Shown piece after piece: positions 45,186 through 53,672 of a stretch of DNA of 64,000 nucleotides. The notes below the pieces were generated by a model that ran no database searches, was not told where the DNA came from, and was given only the letters and a program-made list of their open reading frames with translations. A program made the translations under genes and the position numbers. The first letter of the stretch is position 1; each line of letters starts with the position of its first letter. Source of the DNA: UBA2396 sp038042175 (GTDB lineage: Bacteria; Planctomycetota; Phycisphaerae; Phycisphaerales; UBA1924); assembly GCA_964358855.1 (NCBI GenBank), contig CAYHQQ010000001.1:62001-126000 (forward strand), in the 5' to 3' direction.

Positions 45186-46655
45186 TCAGGGGCAACCGGC
45201 CTCAAACGCCACGACAAACGCGTCGTAGTCGAAGAAGTCGTTCGCACCGTCCCCGTCAAAGTCGGCATTCTTCCCGGGCGGGCAGGCCCCGCCCTCGAAG
45301 CACCTCACAAAGGCGTCGTAGTCGAAGAAATCGACCGCGCCATCGGCGTCGAAGTCCGCCGGGCAGGGCGGGTCGCACGAATCGGGCACGCCGTTGGCGT
45401 TGTGGTCGGTCGCTGTGCCGTCGGCGATGTCCCAGCAATCAGGACGTCCGTTGGCGTTGCAATCCAGAAACTGCGGCGCTCCGGTGGGCGTGAGCTTGTA
45501 GAGGGTCCCGCCCGCGCGCACACACCACAGCTCGCCGTAGGCGTCCTCGCCAAACGACGTCACGGCACCTCCAACATCCTGGAACGGCGTTACCACGTTG
45601 TTGGCGGGGTTCAGCGTGAAGATCTCACCCGTGCAGAAATCGGCGAAGAAGTACTGGCCGACCAGCGCCGGGATCGCACACCCGCGGTAGTCGTACCCAC
45701 CCGTCACCGAGCAGCGACCCAGCTCGTGCCCGTACTCATGAACCGGGAGCGTCAACGAGGGCAAGTTGCACGTGCACCCCGTGAGCCCGGTGCAGTGAGT
45801 TCCCTCCATGCAGCGCCATCCATAGTTTCGTCCGCCCAGGAACGCGGGCTGGCGATTGATCTCTTCCCAGCTGGCCTGTCCGACATCGGCGATCCAGAGC
45901 TCGCCCGTCGCGCGATCGAACGAATTGCGCCATGGGTTTCGCAGCCCAGAGGCCCAGATCTCCGGCTCACCGCCGCCTTGGGCGAACGGATTGGAGGGAG
46001 GAATAGCGTAGTTCCTCGCGGGATCGCTCGGAAAGTCGTCAAAGTTGACATCGATGCACAGCATCTTGCCCAGAAGCGTTCCAGTCAGTGTCTGCGCGTT
46101 GCCGACACCGGGCACATGTCCCGGACCATCGTCGTTGCCGTTCCCGCCGTCGCCCGTGGCGATGTACAAGAGCCGGTCGGGACCAAACGCCATCCACCCG
46201 CCGTTGTGGTTGGACTGGGGCTGGGTGATCGTGAGCAAGTCGCGTGCGGTGGAAGGCTCGGCAAGATCCGGATTGATGTTGGAGGTCGTGTACTCGCGAA
46301 TGGTGGTCGTGCCCGCCACGTCCGTGAAGTTCACGTAGAACTTGTGGTTGGTGGCGAAGTCGGGATGGAAAGCCAGTCCCAGGAGACCCTGCTCGTCGCC
46401 GCTGGCCACCGACGTGATCGCCAGAAAGGTCGTGAACGTGTTGGAGGCGATGTGATAGACCTGTACCCGCCCGGTGGTCCCCGACCACTGTTCGACGATG
46501 AAGATCCGCGAGAAATCGCCGGGCGGCGCGGTGACGAACACAGGCCTGCTGAATCCAGTCGCGATCTGGGTGAACGAACCCTGGCCCAGGGCCGCGCTCG
46601 TCAGAAGCCCGCAGAGAACACACGCCGCCAAAGTCTCACGCACGTTCCTTTGCAT
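45186..46655 (-). CDS. Secreted sugar-dehydrogenase-like (PQQ-GDH/Hhip fold) propeller with paired dockerin-like tail
   Basis: A protein of 489 residues from the ATG at 46655 (AGGAG upstream) with a signal peptide (about 25 residues). The propeller has features of soluble PQQ-dependent glucose/aldose dehydrogenases: RIFIVEQ, GLLGLAFHPDF, SNHNGGWMAFGPD (the conserved His-Asn-Gly-Gly region), IASGLRNPWRNSFD and WIADVGQ. The binding of PQQ is inferred by family. A type 3-like DCNANGRPDCWD..HNANGVPDSC hinge precedes the tail, which ends AFEAGCP, one residue past the usual GC. It is a tandem paralogue of the next gene. Confidence 0.85.
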   Translation of the reverse strand: MQRNVRETLAACVLCGLLTSAALGQGSFTQIATGFSRPVFVTAPPGDFSRIFIVEQWSGTTGRVQVYHIASNTFTTFLAITSVASGDEQGLLGLAFHPDFATNHKFYVNFTDVAGTTTIREYTTSNINPDLAEPSTARDLLTITQPQSNHNGGWMAFGPDRLLYIATGDGGNGNDDGPGHVPGVGNAQTLTGTLLGKMLCIDVNFDDFPSDPARNYAIPPSNPFAQGGGEPEIWASGLRNPWRNSFDRATGELWIADVGQASWEEINRQPAFLGGRNYGWRCMEGTHCTGLTGCTCNLPSLTLPVHEYGHELGRCSVTGGYDYRGCAIPALVGQYFFADFCTGEIFTLNPANNVVTPFQDVGGAVTSFGEDAYGELWCVRAGGTLYKLTPTGAPQFLDCNANGRPDCWDIADGTATDHNANGVPDSCDPPCPADFDADGAVDFFDYDAFVRCFEGGACPPGKNADFDGDGANDFFDYDAFVVAFEAGCP

Positions 46656-46803
46656 CTGGCTTCTCCTGGTTCCCCTTGCCGCGCGATTGCTCATCCACAC
46701 GGCTGAGTATTGCGGGTTTCAGAAGCAGGCGAGACGTGTGACATTTCCCTGAATTGAAACAGTCCCCTCTCCGGTGGAGGCCGTCACAGCAGTTGACTTC
46801 ATT

Positions 46804-46874
46804 GGTGGCACCGCTCTCCAGAGCGGTGCGTCCGTGCGCGCAGAGTGAACACCGCTCGAAGGAGCGGTGCCACC
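46804..46874. repeat. GC-rich inverted repeat element
   Basis: GGTGGCACCGCTCT starts it and AGCGGTGCCACC ends it, forming an overall inverted repeat. Inside is a hairpin GCACCGCTCT-CC-AGAGCGGTGC (46808-46829). The internal block GTGCGCGCAGAGTGAACACCGCTC is shared with the copy near 45140-45160. It lies between two tandem paralogues and could have formed during or after their duplication. Confidence 0.75.
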
Positions 46875-46896
46875 AGAACCCATCATTCAGCCTCGA

Positions 46897-48366
46897 TCAG
46901 GGGCAACCCGCTTCGAACGCCACGACAAACGCGTCGTAGTCGAAGAAATCGCTCGTGCCGTCGCCATCAAAGTCGGCGGTCTTGCCGGGCGGACACACGC
47001 CGCCCTCAAAGCACGTCACGAAGGCGTCGTAGTCGAAGAAGTCGCTCGTGCCGTCGCCGTCGAAATCCGCAGGGCACGGCGGGTCGCACGAGTCGGGCAC
47101 GCCGTTGTCGTTGTTGTCGCTCGCGGTTCCATCGGCGATGTCCCAGCAGTCGGGGCGTCCGTTGGCGTTGCAATCCAGGAACTGCGGCGTGCCGGTGGGC
47201 GTGAGCTTGTAGAGCCGCCCGTTGGAGCGAACGCACCACATCTCGCCGTAGGCATCCTCGCCAAACGAGGTGATGCCAAAGCCCAGAGACTGAAAGGGCG
47301 TAACCGAGCTGTTGGCGGGGTTGAGCGTGAAGATCTCGCCCGTGCAGTAGTCGGCGAAGAAATACTTGCCGACCAACGATGGGATCGCGCAACCCCGGTA
47401 GACGTATCCGCCGCTGATGGAGCACCGACCCGAAGCGTGCTGATACTCGTAGACCGGCAGCGTCAGCGCCGGGGCGTTGCATGTGCACCCGCCAAGCCCG
47501 GTGCAGTGCGTCGCCTCCATGCAGCGCCATCCATAGTTCCTGCCGACGGAGCTCGAGGGCTGGTAATTGACCTCCTCCCAGACATCCTGCCCGACGTCGG
47601 CGATCCACAGTTCTCCCGTCGATCGATCGAACGAGTTGCGCCAGGGGTTCCTCAGCCCGTACGCAAAGATCTCCGGCTCGCCGCCACCACCGGCAAACGG
47701 ATTGCCCGATGGAATGCCGTAGTTCTTGGTCGCGTCGCCCGGATAGTCGTCGCGGTTCACATCGATGCGAAGCATCTTGCCCAGCAGCGTCCCCGTCAGC
47801 GTCTGCGCGTTGCCCACCGTCGGCACGTGCCCCGAGCCCGTGTCGTCGCGGTTGCCGCCGTCGCCCATCCCGATGTACAGGAAGCCGTCGGGGCCGAACG
47901 CGATCCACCCGCCGTTGTGGTTGGCCTGGGGCTGTGTGATGGTGAGCAGCGTGCGGGCGGTCGCCGGCTCGGTGAGATCGGGGTTTGCGGCGAAGGTCTG
48001 GTACTCGCGGATGTTGGTCGTGCCCGCGGCGTCGGTGAAGTTGACGTAGAACTTGCGGTTGGTCGCGAAGTCGGGGTGGAAGGCCAGCCCCAGCAAGCCC
48101 TGCTCGTCGCTGTTGCTCACGGGCGTGAGCGCCAGAAACGTGGAGGTCGTGCCGGTCGCGGGTCTGAAAATCTTGATGCGCCCCGTCGTGTTGGAGAACT
48201 GCTCCACCACGAAGATCCGCGCGAAATCGCCCGCGGGGGCTGTCACGAACACGGGCTTGGTCAGTCCGGTGGTGACCTGGGTGAAGGACCCCTGCCCAAG
48301 GGCAGTGCCGGCCGGAGCGCCGAACAGAACACCGGCGGTCATGATCGCACGCACTTTCAAACGCAT
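46897..48366 (-). CDS. Secreted sugar-dehydrogenase-like propeller with paired dockerin-like tail
   Basis: A protein of 489 residues from the ATG at 48366 (AGGAG upstream). It has exactly the same length as its tandem paralogue at 45186-46655 and the same blocks throughout (GSFTQVTTGLTKPVFVTAP, GLLGLAFHPDF, NHNGGWIAFGPDGFLYIG, ASGRCSISGGYVYRGC). The diagnostic His-Asn-Gly-Gly and RNPWRNSFDR segments are intact. Both loops of the tail are DFDGDGTSDFFD, and the end is GCP as in the paralogue. Oxidation of an extracellular sugar by PQQ is the family-based inference. Confidence 0.85.
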   Translation of the reverse strand: MRLKVRAIMTAGVLFGAPAGTALGQGSFTQVTTGLTKPVFVTAPAGDFARIFVVEQFSNTTGRIKIFRPATGTTSTFLALTPVSNSDEQGLLGLAFHPDFATNRKFYVNFTDAAGTTNIREYQTFAANPDLTEPATARTLLTITQPQANHNGGWIAFGPDGFLYIGMGDGGNRDDTGSGHVPTVGNAQTLTGTLLGKMLRIDVNRDDYPGDATKNYGIPSGNPFAGGGGEPEIFAYGLRNPWRNSFDRSTGELWIADVGQDVWEEVNYQPSSSVGRNYGWRCMEATHCTGLGGCTCNAPALTLPVYEYQHASGRCSISGGYVYRGCAIPSLVGKYFFADYCTGEIFTLNPANSSVTPFQSLGFGITSFGEDAYGEMWCVRSNGRLYKLTPTGTPQFLDCNANGRPDCWDIADGTASDNNDNGVPDSCDPPCPADFDGDGTSDFFDYDAFVTCFEGGVCPPGKTADFDGDGTSDFFDYDAFVVAFEAGCP

Positions 48367-48490
48367 CTCACTACTCCTGATCATGGTCCTTGTCGCAGGG
48401 CGACATCTTCCGCCGGCTGAACCCGACGGGTTTCAGCGAATTTGGTGGCTCGTGCCGGGAGCACCGTCGCTCACGGCCCATGGCGCAGCC

Positions 48491-50506
48491 TCAGCAGCTG
48501 GTCTCAAACGCCACGACGAACTCGTCGTAGTCGAAGAAGTCGGTGGACCCGTCGAGGTTGTAATCGGAGGTCGTTCCCGAGGGGCAGCCCGCTCCCTCGT
48601 AGCACCGCACGAACTCGTCGTAGTCAAAGAAGTCCGTCGCGCCGTCGTGGTTGAAGTCGCCCGGACACGGGCGATCCATCACGCACGCGAGCCCGAACGA
48701 CGCTCCGAACGTCGTGGACGTGCCGCCGACGCCCGTCGCGACTCCCGTCGCGGGATTCACCCGCAGGAGCTGCTCGGTCGCGGCGTTGATCGTGTAGAGC
48801 ATCTGGTCCTGCATGTTGAACGCCAGGCCGTTGCAGTCCGCGATCCCTGCGCCCAGGGAGCCGACCACCGCCAGCGTGCCGGCAATGGGGTCGAGCCTGA
48901 CCAGGCGGCTCCCTCCCGCGGCATCGTCGATACCGAAAAGGGTCCTGGAGATGGGGTCAAAGTCGAGGGCCCCGATATTCCCCCCCACCGCCGCACCCAG
49001 CCCGACCGTCACGCCCGTGGTGGTGTTGATCCGCACGGGCCTGCCGCTCGCCTGCAGGATTCCGTAGAGGCTGTCGGTCCAGGGGTCGTACCCCAGGCCG
49101 GCGACCGAAGCGCTCACGCCGGTGAGTGAGGCGATAAGCGTTTTGACTCCCGTGGCAGGGTCAATCGAATAGAGCTTGCGGTCGGTGCTGGTGGCGAAGA
49201 ACCGCCCGGAGTTCCAGCTGTACGCCAGGCCGTCGATGGTGGTTCCCAGCACCGACACGCGTGTGAAGTTCCCGTCGACATAGCTCACCGAGCCAAAGGC
49301 CTGGGCCGAGTCCGCGCCGACAAAGACCGGCGGCACGACCTGGCCGAAGCCCGCGCGGCAGATGCCCCTTGGATTGGCCAGGGCGTTGCGAAGCCCCGGA
49401 TTGTCGAGCGAGCACCCCGCGTTGTTGCCGCTCGACACGCCGCACCCGCCGTTGGTGTGGATGCCGATCGCCGTTCCGTCCACGAGATTCTCGATCGCCG
49501 AGCCCGAGTTGCCCCCGGTGGTATCGACCCGGTAGTAGAGGATCGTCCCGCTCTTTTGGGCGTACGCGCCCGTGTGGGTCTTTTGCACCTGGTTCCACGT
49601 GTTGGAAACGGGCGAAGAGGTGGTGCCAAAGCCGGTGATCCGCAGCGTCTGCCCCGAGACATTGGGCACGCTCGCCGCCAGCACGTACGTCGAGCCCTGG
49701 CGCTGGTACGCGCTCTGGTTGGTCGTGGTGTTGGGCCAGCAGCCAAAGTACGTGTAGTCGTTGCCCAGCCCGACGTTCGCGAACTGGATGCTCGTGGACT
49801 CGACGGGGTACTGGTCCTCGGGGCCCGGATGACGCAGCGACCCATCCGTGCCCGAGAGCGGCACGTTGAACTGGCACACGCCGTTGGATCCCACGCCGCA
49901 ATGGCCGGCCGTCAGAAACTGATGGTTCTCGTCGTTGATGAGCCAGGACGAGCACCCCGAGGGCAGGAACCGCGCCGAGCGCGGATCGCTCGAGAGCGCC
50001 CGATCGTCGGCCGAGCCGCAGATCGTGCGCGAGATCAGCACGGGCTCTCCGGCCGTCGCATCGGGAATGGTGATCCGACTCTCACCCCCACCGCCGTTGC
50101 CGGGGAATCCGATGACCTCGACGAACACCGAGTCGCCGTTGAAGTACGCGGAGGTGTTCGACCAGCGATCGGCCGTCTCGGCGTCGAGCACCTGCGAGGC
50201 GCCGTCGAGCGTCGAGGTGATTCGCACGAACGTCCGATCATCCCGCGCGGGGTCACCCGCGAGCACGAGCGTTCCGAAGCGAAGCCGGAGCCAGGTCGCT
50301 CCGTCGGCCCGAACTTCCACCGAATACATCACCTGCGGGCCCGAGCCGTCCCCCGAGTACGACACCGGGCCGGAGTCGAAGCCAAAGTCGGCGGTGTGGG
50401 ACGGCGGCGGCTCGATGGACGGCTGGGCCAGCAACGTCCCAGAAAGAGCGCAGGCCGCGAGCACCGCCGGAATCAGGGGAAGAGCGACATTGGTAGCTTG
50501 TTTCAC
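48491..50506 (-). CDS. Secreted trypsin-like serine protease with propeller and paired dockerin-like tail
   Basis: The GTG at 50506 with AAGGA upstream starts a signal peptide (VKQATNVALPLIPAVLAAC..). The protein is 671 residues. A chymotrypsin-fold domain at about 150-400 has the triad segments TAGHCG (His), GNDYTYF (Asp) and TTGGNSGSA (Ser). Residues about 430-600 are a propeller-like region (LGYDPWTDSLYGIL, IGALDFDPISRTLFGIDD). The tail differs from the rest: the loops are DFNHDGATDFFD and DYNLDGSTDFFD, the helix is DYDEFV in place of DYDAFV, and the end is ETSC. It is probably an exported protease of the same surface set. Confidence 0.85.
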   Translation of the reverse strand: MKQATNVALPLIPAVLAACALSGTLLAQPSIEPPPSHTADFGFDSGPVSYSGDGSGPQVMYSVEVRADGATWLRLRFGTLVLAGDPARDDRTFVRITSTLDGASQVLDAETADRWSNTSAYFNGDSVFVEVIGFPGNGGGGESRITIPDATAGEPVLISRTICGSADDRALSSDPRSARFLPSGCSSWLINDENHQFLTAGHCGVGSNGVCQFNVPLSGTDGSLRHPGPEDQYPVESTSIQFANVGLGNDYTYFGCWPNTTTNQSAYQRQGSTYVLAASVPNVSGQTLRITGFGTTSSPVSNTWNQVQKTHTGAYAQKSGTILYYRVDTTGGNSGSAIENLVDGTAIGIHTNGGCGVSSGNNAGCSLDNPGLRNALANPRGICRAGFGQVVPPVFVGADSAQAFGSVSYVDGNFTRVSVLGTTIDGLAYSWNSGRFFATSTDRKLYSIDPATGVKTLIASLTGVSASVAGLGYDPWTDSLYGILQASGRPVRINTTTGVTVGLGAAVGGNIGALDFDPISRTLFGIDDAAGGSRLVRLDPIAGTLAVVGSLGAGIADCNGLAFNMQDQMLYTINAATEQLLRVNPATGVATGVGGTSTTFGASFGLACVMDRPCPGDFNHDGATDFFDYDEFVRCYEGAGCPSGTTSDYNLDGSTDFFDYDEFVVAFETSC

Positions 50507-50638
50507 GTCAGTTCCTTCGGATGGTCCATGGTTTCTCTTCGGGCCCAGACTACATGGGATCCCGCAATTCGCCAAGTCTGTTCCATGATGAGCGCACAAA
50601 TAGCACACAAATCCCCCCGTATCGCAGCCCGGGGCACG

Positions 50639-51328
50639 TCAGAATGGACGTTTGGTCGGGTTGGACGTCAGGTTGTCACGCCCCAGCACCAGCATGTCCG
50701 CGATCTCGACAGCCTCAGAAAAGCTCTCCCGGGCCCGCTCGACGTCGATAGCCCCCTGGAGCACCTGCCCACGCTCGAGGTGTTCGGCCGTCGCCACCGC
50801 GTCACCACAGATCAAGGTGGTGAACCGAGGCTGCTCGAGCAGGAGCCCGGTCAGGCCAGGGGTCACGCCAGGGAGCGGGAAGAGGCTGACATGGTCCGCG
50901 AACTGATCGGGGGCAGGCTTGCACCGCTGGAGCAGGGCGATCTCCCTCTCGAAACTGGCCTGAAGCTCCGCGTCGACCTCGTCCTCCGCGGCGATGGCGG
51001 CAAGCTGGCGTGCCAGCGGCACCCCGACGGCCTCACGCTCCACCTCGCTGATCCACCACTCGGCGCTCGAGAACGCGGTGATGCCCCGCCGGCAATCGGG
51101 ATGGAATCTGGTCAAAAAGACATCGGTCACCATCGAGGCCTTGAGGCCGGTTCGCTCCCCAAAGCGGGCACCGATGATCTGGTCGGGCAGGCCAGGATCG
51201 ACCACGATCAACCGCTTGCCCGTGCGCACCAGGGTCGTGGTCGCGTGCCCGGTTCGAACAGGCTGCTGCTCGCCCCAGAGCGGGTTTTCCGCGAGTGTCC
51301 CGATGCTGATGACGCGACATTCAACCAT
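50639..51328 (-). CDS. Metallo-beta-lactamase-fold protein with altered metal site
   Basis: A protein of 229 residues, no signal peptide. The fold is indicated by GHATTTLVRTGKRLIVVDPGLP, the second-metal-site segment TRFHPDCRRG, GLLLEQPRFTTLICGDA and the final TADMLVLGRDNL-type segment. The usual HxHxDH becomes RFHPDC, so the first and last His are lost while one His and the Asp stay. Normal metal binding is doubtful, and the protein may be a non-hydrolase homologue. It is convergent with nothing and lies downstream of coaD on the same strand. Confidence 0.75.
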   Translation of the reverse strand: MVECRVISIGTLAENPLWGEQQPVRTGHATTTLVRTGKRLIVVDPGLPDQIIGARFGERTGLKASMVTDVFLTRFHPDCRRGITAFSSAEWWISEVEREAVGVPLARQLAAIAAEDEVDAELQASFEREIALLQRCKPAPDQFADHVSLFPLPGVTPGLTGLLLEQPRFTTLICGDAVATAEHLERGQVLQGAIDVERARESFSEAVEIADMLVLGRDNLTSNPTKRPF

Positions 51329-51382
51329 GCCGGATCATTCGCACCCCGCAGGTCGCACGCTTGGGCCTTGGGAGAATGCTTC

Positions 51383-51958
51383 CTACTCGCCCAGCACACC
51401 CTGGTCGCGCACCTCGCGGAGTCGTTCGAGCGACGGATCCCGCTCGGCCTTTTTCTTGGCGAGCCTCTCGATGACCAGCGCGGGGACCATCTGCCGCAGG
51501 ACCGAAAGGTCCTTGCCCATGGCTGTGATCTGCTTGATCAGGCTTGAGCTGGTGTAGGCAAAGCTCTGGCCGGCCACCACGAACGCGGTCTCGAGATCGG
51601 CCACCTCACGGTTTGTGACGGCCTGCTGGATCTCGTATTGGAGGTCGGAGAGGTTCCGTACCCCGCGGAGCAGGGCGGCCGCTCCGACGCTTTGGGCGAA
51701 GTCGACCGTCAGGCCGGTGAATCCACGGACGGTGACCTTCGCGCCCTCGGGCTCGCGTTTGAGGAGTTCGTCGACGAGGATCCTGGCCATCTCCACGCGT
51801 TCCTCGGCGTGGAAGAGCTGGTCCTTGGCGGGATTGCGGCCGACGGCGACGATGAGCTCGTCAAAGAGCCTCCGCCCGCGCTGGATCACGTCGATGTGCC
51901 CGAACGAGATAGGGTCGAAGCTTCCGGGATAGATGGCGAGGTGCTTTCGAAGTCCCAT
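51383..51958 (-). CDS. coaD: Phosphopantetheine adenylyltransferase
   Basis: It transfers AMP to 4'-phosphopantetheine in coenzyme A synthesis. The ATG at 51958 gives 191 residues. Family landmarks are AIYPGSFDPISFGHIDVI (phosphate-binding T/HxGH class), GVRNLSDLQYE and YTSSSLIKQI. The enzyme is usually about 160 residues, and the extra 30 at the C-terminus (KKAERDPSLERLREV..) look like a helical extension. A start at 52003 is open but adds a non-family leader. Confidence 0.95.
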   Translation of the reverse strand: MGLRKHLAIYPGSFDPISFGHIDVIQRGRRLFDELIVAVGRNPAKDQLFHAEERVEMARILVDELLKREPEGAKVTVRGFTGLTVDFAQSVGAAALLRGVRNLSDLQYEIQQAVTNREVADLETAFVVAGQSFAYTSSSLIKQITAMGKDLSVLRQMVPALVIERLAKKKAERDPSLERLREVRDQGVLGE

Positions 51959-52087
51959 GCGGGACCAGTGTACCGCGACTGGGTCCCCGGGGCGCAACGA
52001 CAAGCCGGGGCGGAAGGCCCCGGCGTGTCAAGTCACGGAGAACGAGCTGCGAAACAGGGCGACGAGCCGCCGCCCCAAGGTGTGAGC

Positions 52088-53344
52088 CTACTGGTTGGGC
52101 ACCGAGGCGAGCTTGGGTTTGACCACCACGGGGGCGGCCGTCGAGGAAACTTTGACGCTGGCATCACGCGACGCACCGCTCGCAAGCCTGTTGGAATTGG
52201 GGTTGGAGCCGGGCAGGACCGCGATCGCGTTCATCTTCGGGGCAACCTGCGTCGCCACGATCCGCCTCAGGTCGATGAACTGCTGCTCGCTCTCGATGCA
52301 GTCCCAGATCATGACGCCCTTGGCGCCGGCCTGCTTGGGAATCTCGATCGCCTGCCTGATCACCAGGTCGCTGACCCACTTGCCTTCCATGTCACGCCCG
52401 ACGTTGGGGTGGTACCGGAAGTAGAGGAAGGGCATGACGGGCTTGCCGCGGGAGACGCGAACCGCCTCGAGGGTGTTGTCCCGGATGTACCGGGCGTTGG
52501 CCGCGGGCGTGTTCTCGTACCTGCCCGGGGTGGGGAGGCGGTCCTCGACGGTCACGAAGACCGAGTAGACGCGCGGAAAGATCACATCAACCGCGTCGAA
52601 CATCCAGCCCATCTCGTTGTCGTTGACGTTGCGCCACTTGTTCACGTACGCCGGAAGGAACGTGTAATACTCGCCGTAGGGGAAGCCGTAGAAGCCCCAC
52701 TTGGCCTTGGGACGAAGGCGCTTGCCCTCCCGAAGGGTGTCGAGGTAGAACTTCTGGGCGGCCTGGTTGTACGTCACTTCCATCGCCCGATCGCGAGCGG
52801 CGCCGGTGAGCCCGCGGAGCACCTGCGGCTTGTTGAGGAGCAGGTGCTGCTCCCAGTCGTCCTTGAAGTCAAAGTCGCGAGCGTCGGGAGCGCCGTTGGA
52901 ACGGGAGTTGGGGGTCCGCGACCAGTTGGGCTGCCAGGTCTCGTAGTCGATGCAGACGTAGCCGCTGAAGTTCGGGTCGGGGATCTTGGCGGCGATGTCG
53001 CGACCGACCTTGGCGAGGTGGGCCGCCATGTAGGTCGGACTGTCGGAGAGGTGCGGCCCCGCGTAGGGGAAGTTGCCGAACGAGCTCTCGTAGAACAGCA
53101 CCGAGTCGCGCAGGATGCTGGTGCCCGTCAGGTCGATCTGGGCCTGCAGGTCGCGGTTGCCGACCTTGTTGGTCCAGGTCGTGACCATCCAGTGGGCCAT
53201 GTACTCGTTGGACGACGCCGCGACGGGATTGGCCGTCGGACCCGTGGGCGGAGCGGCAAGGGCGGCGGGGCTGAACGCAGCCAGCCCGGCAAGGGTGAGG
53301 ACGCGAAGGACGTTGCGGACTGGGTTGGTGCTCACACGCTTCAT
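52088..53344 (-). CDS. Secreted GH56 hyaluronidase-like protein
   Basis: The ATG at 53344 (GGAG upstream) gives 418 residues with a signal peptide (MKRVSTNPVRNVLRV..AALA). The core follows GH56 order: CIDYETWQPNW (the Asp-x-Glu of the catalytic site plus Trp), KFYLDTLREGKRLRPKAKWGFYGFPYG, DNEMGWMFDAVDVIFPRVYS, PVMPFLYFRYH and GAKGVMIWDCIES near the end. The Asp and the catalytic Glu are both kept. Eukaryotic GH56 enzymes cleave hyaluronan or chondroitin, but the substrate here is unknown. The longer open frame upstream (to 53842) covers the divergent gene's 5' end and is not coding. Confidence 0.78.
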   Translation of the reverse strand: MKRVSTNPVRNVLRVLTLAGLAAFSPAALAAPPTGPTANPVAASSNEYMAHWMVTTWTNKVGNRDLQAQIDLTGTSILRDSVLFYESSFGNFPYAGPHLSDSPTYMAAHLAKVGRDIAAKIPDPNFSGYVCIDYETWQPNWSRTPNSRSNGAPDARDFDFKDDWEQHLLLNKPQVLRGLTGAARDRAMEVTYNQAAQKFYLDTLREGKRLRPKAKWGFYGFPYGEYYTFLPAYVNKWRNVNDNEMGWMFDAVDVIFPRVYSVFVTVEDRLPTPGRYENTPAANARYIRDNTLEAVRVSRGKPVMPFLYFRYHPNVGRDMEGKWVSDLVIRQAIEIPKQAGAKGVMIWDCIESEQQFIDLRRIVATQVAPKMNAIAVLPGSNPNSNRLASGASRDASVKVSSTAAPVVVKPKLASVPNQ

Positions 53345-53672
53345 CAGAAAGGCTCCGTGGACTGCGTCAGGAGGAAATAGCGACGCGTCAAGGCCAAAGT
53401 TCGATTGCAGCTTTGTGATTTGCAAGCGATTGCGGCACTTGGAGCGGAGTTGCCGCCCGCCTGGGAGAAAGTTCCGGATTATCCGGCCGTGAAAGAGAAC
53501 TCGCGGGCAGGTGCGGGCGTATCTGTTCGTGGTGTGGTCGGTTTGCGAGCGTAATCTGACGCCCCCGGGGGTCGAGTTGCGCACGCGACACGCGGGTCGT
53601 GCCGATACTGTTGGAACGAGTCGGACGCCGACACTCAAAGTCGCGGCCGGGACTCGCTTTGGAGATGCATGA
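53345..53672. other. 328-base divergent promoter region
   Basis: It separates the GH56-like gene (minus) from the ligase-like gene (plus) and should hold both promoters. It has no credible gene. I do not see a clean -35/-10 pair. A GGAG ribosome site precedes the plus-strand ATG at 53673. Confidence 0.4.
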
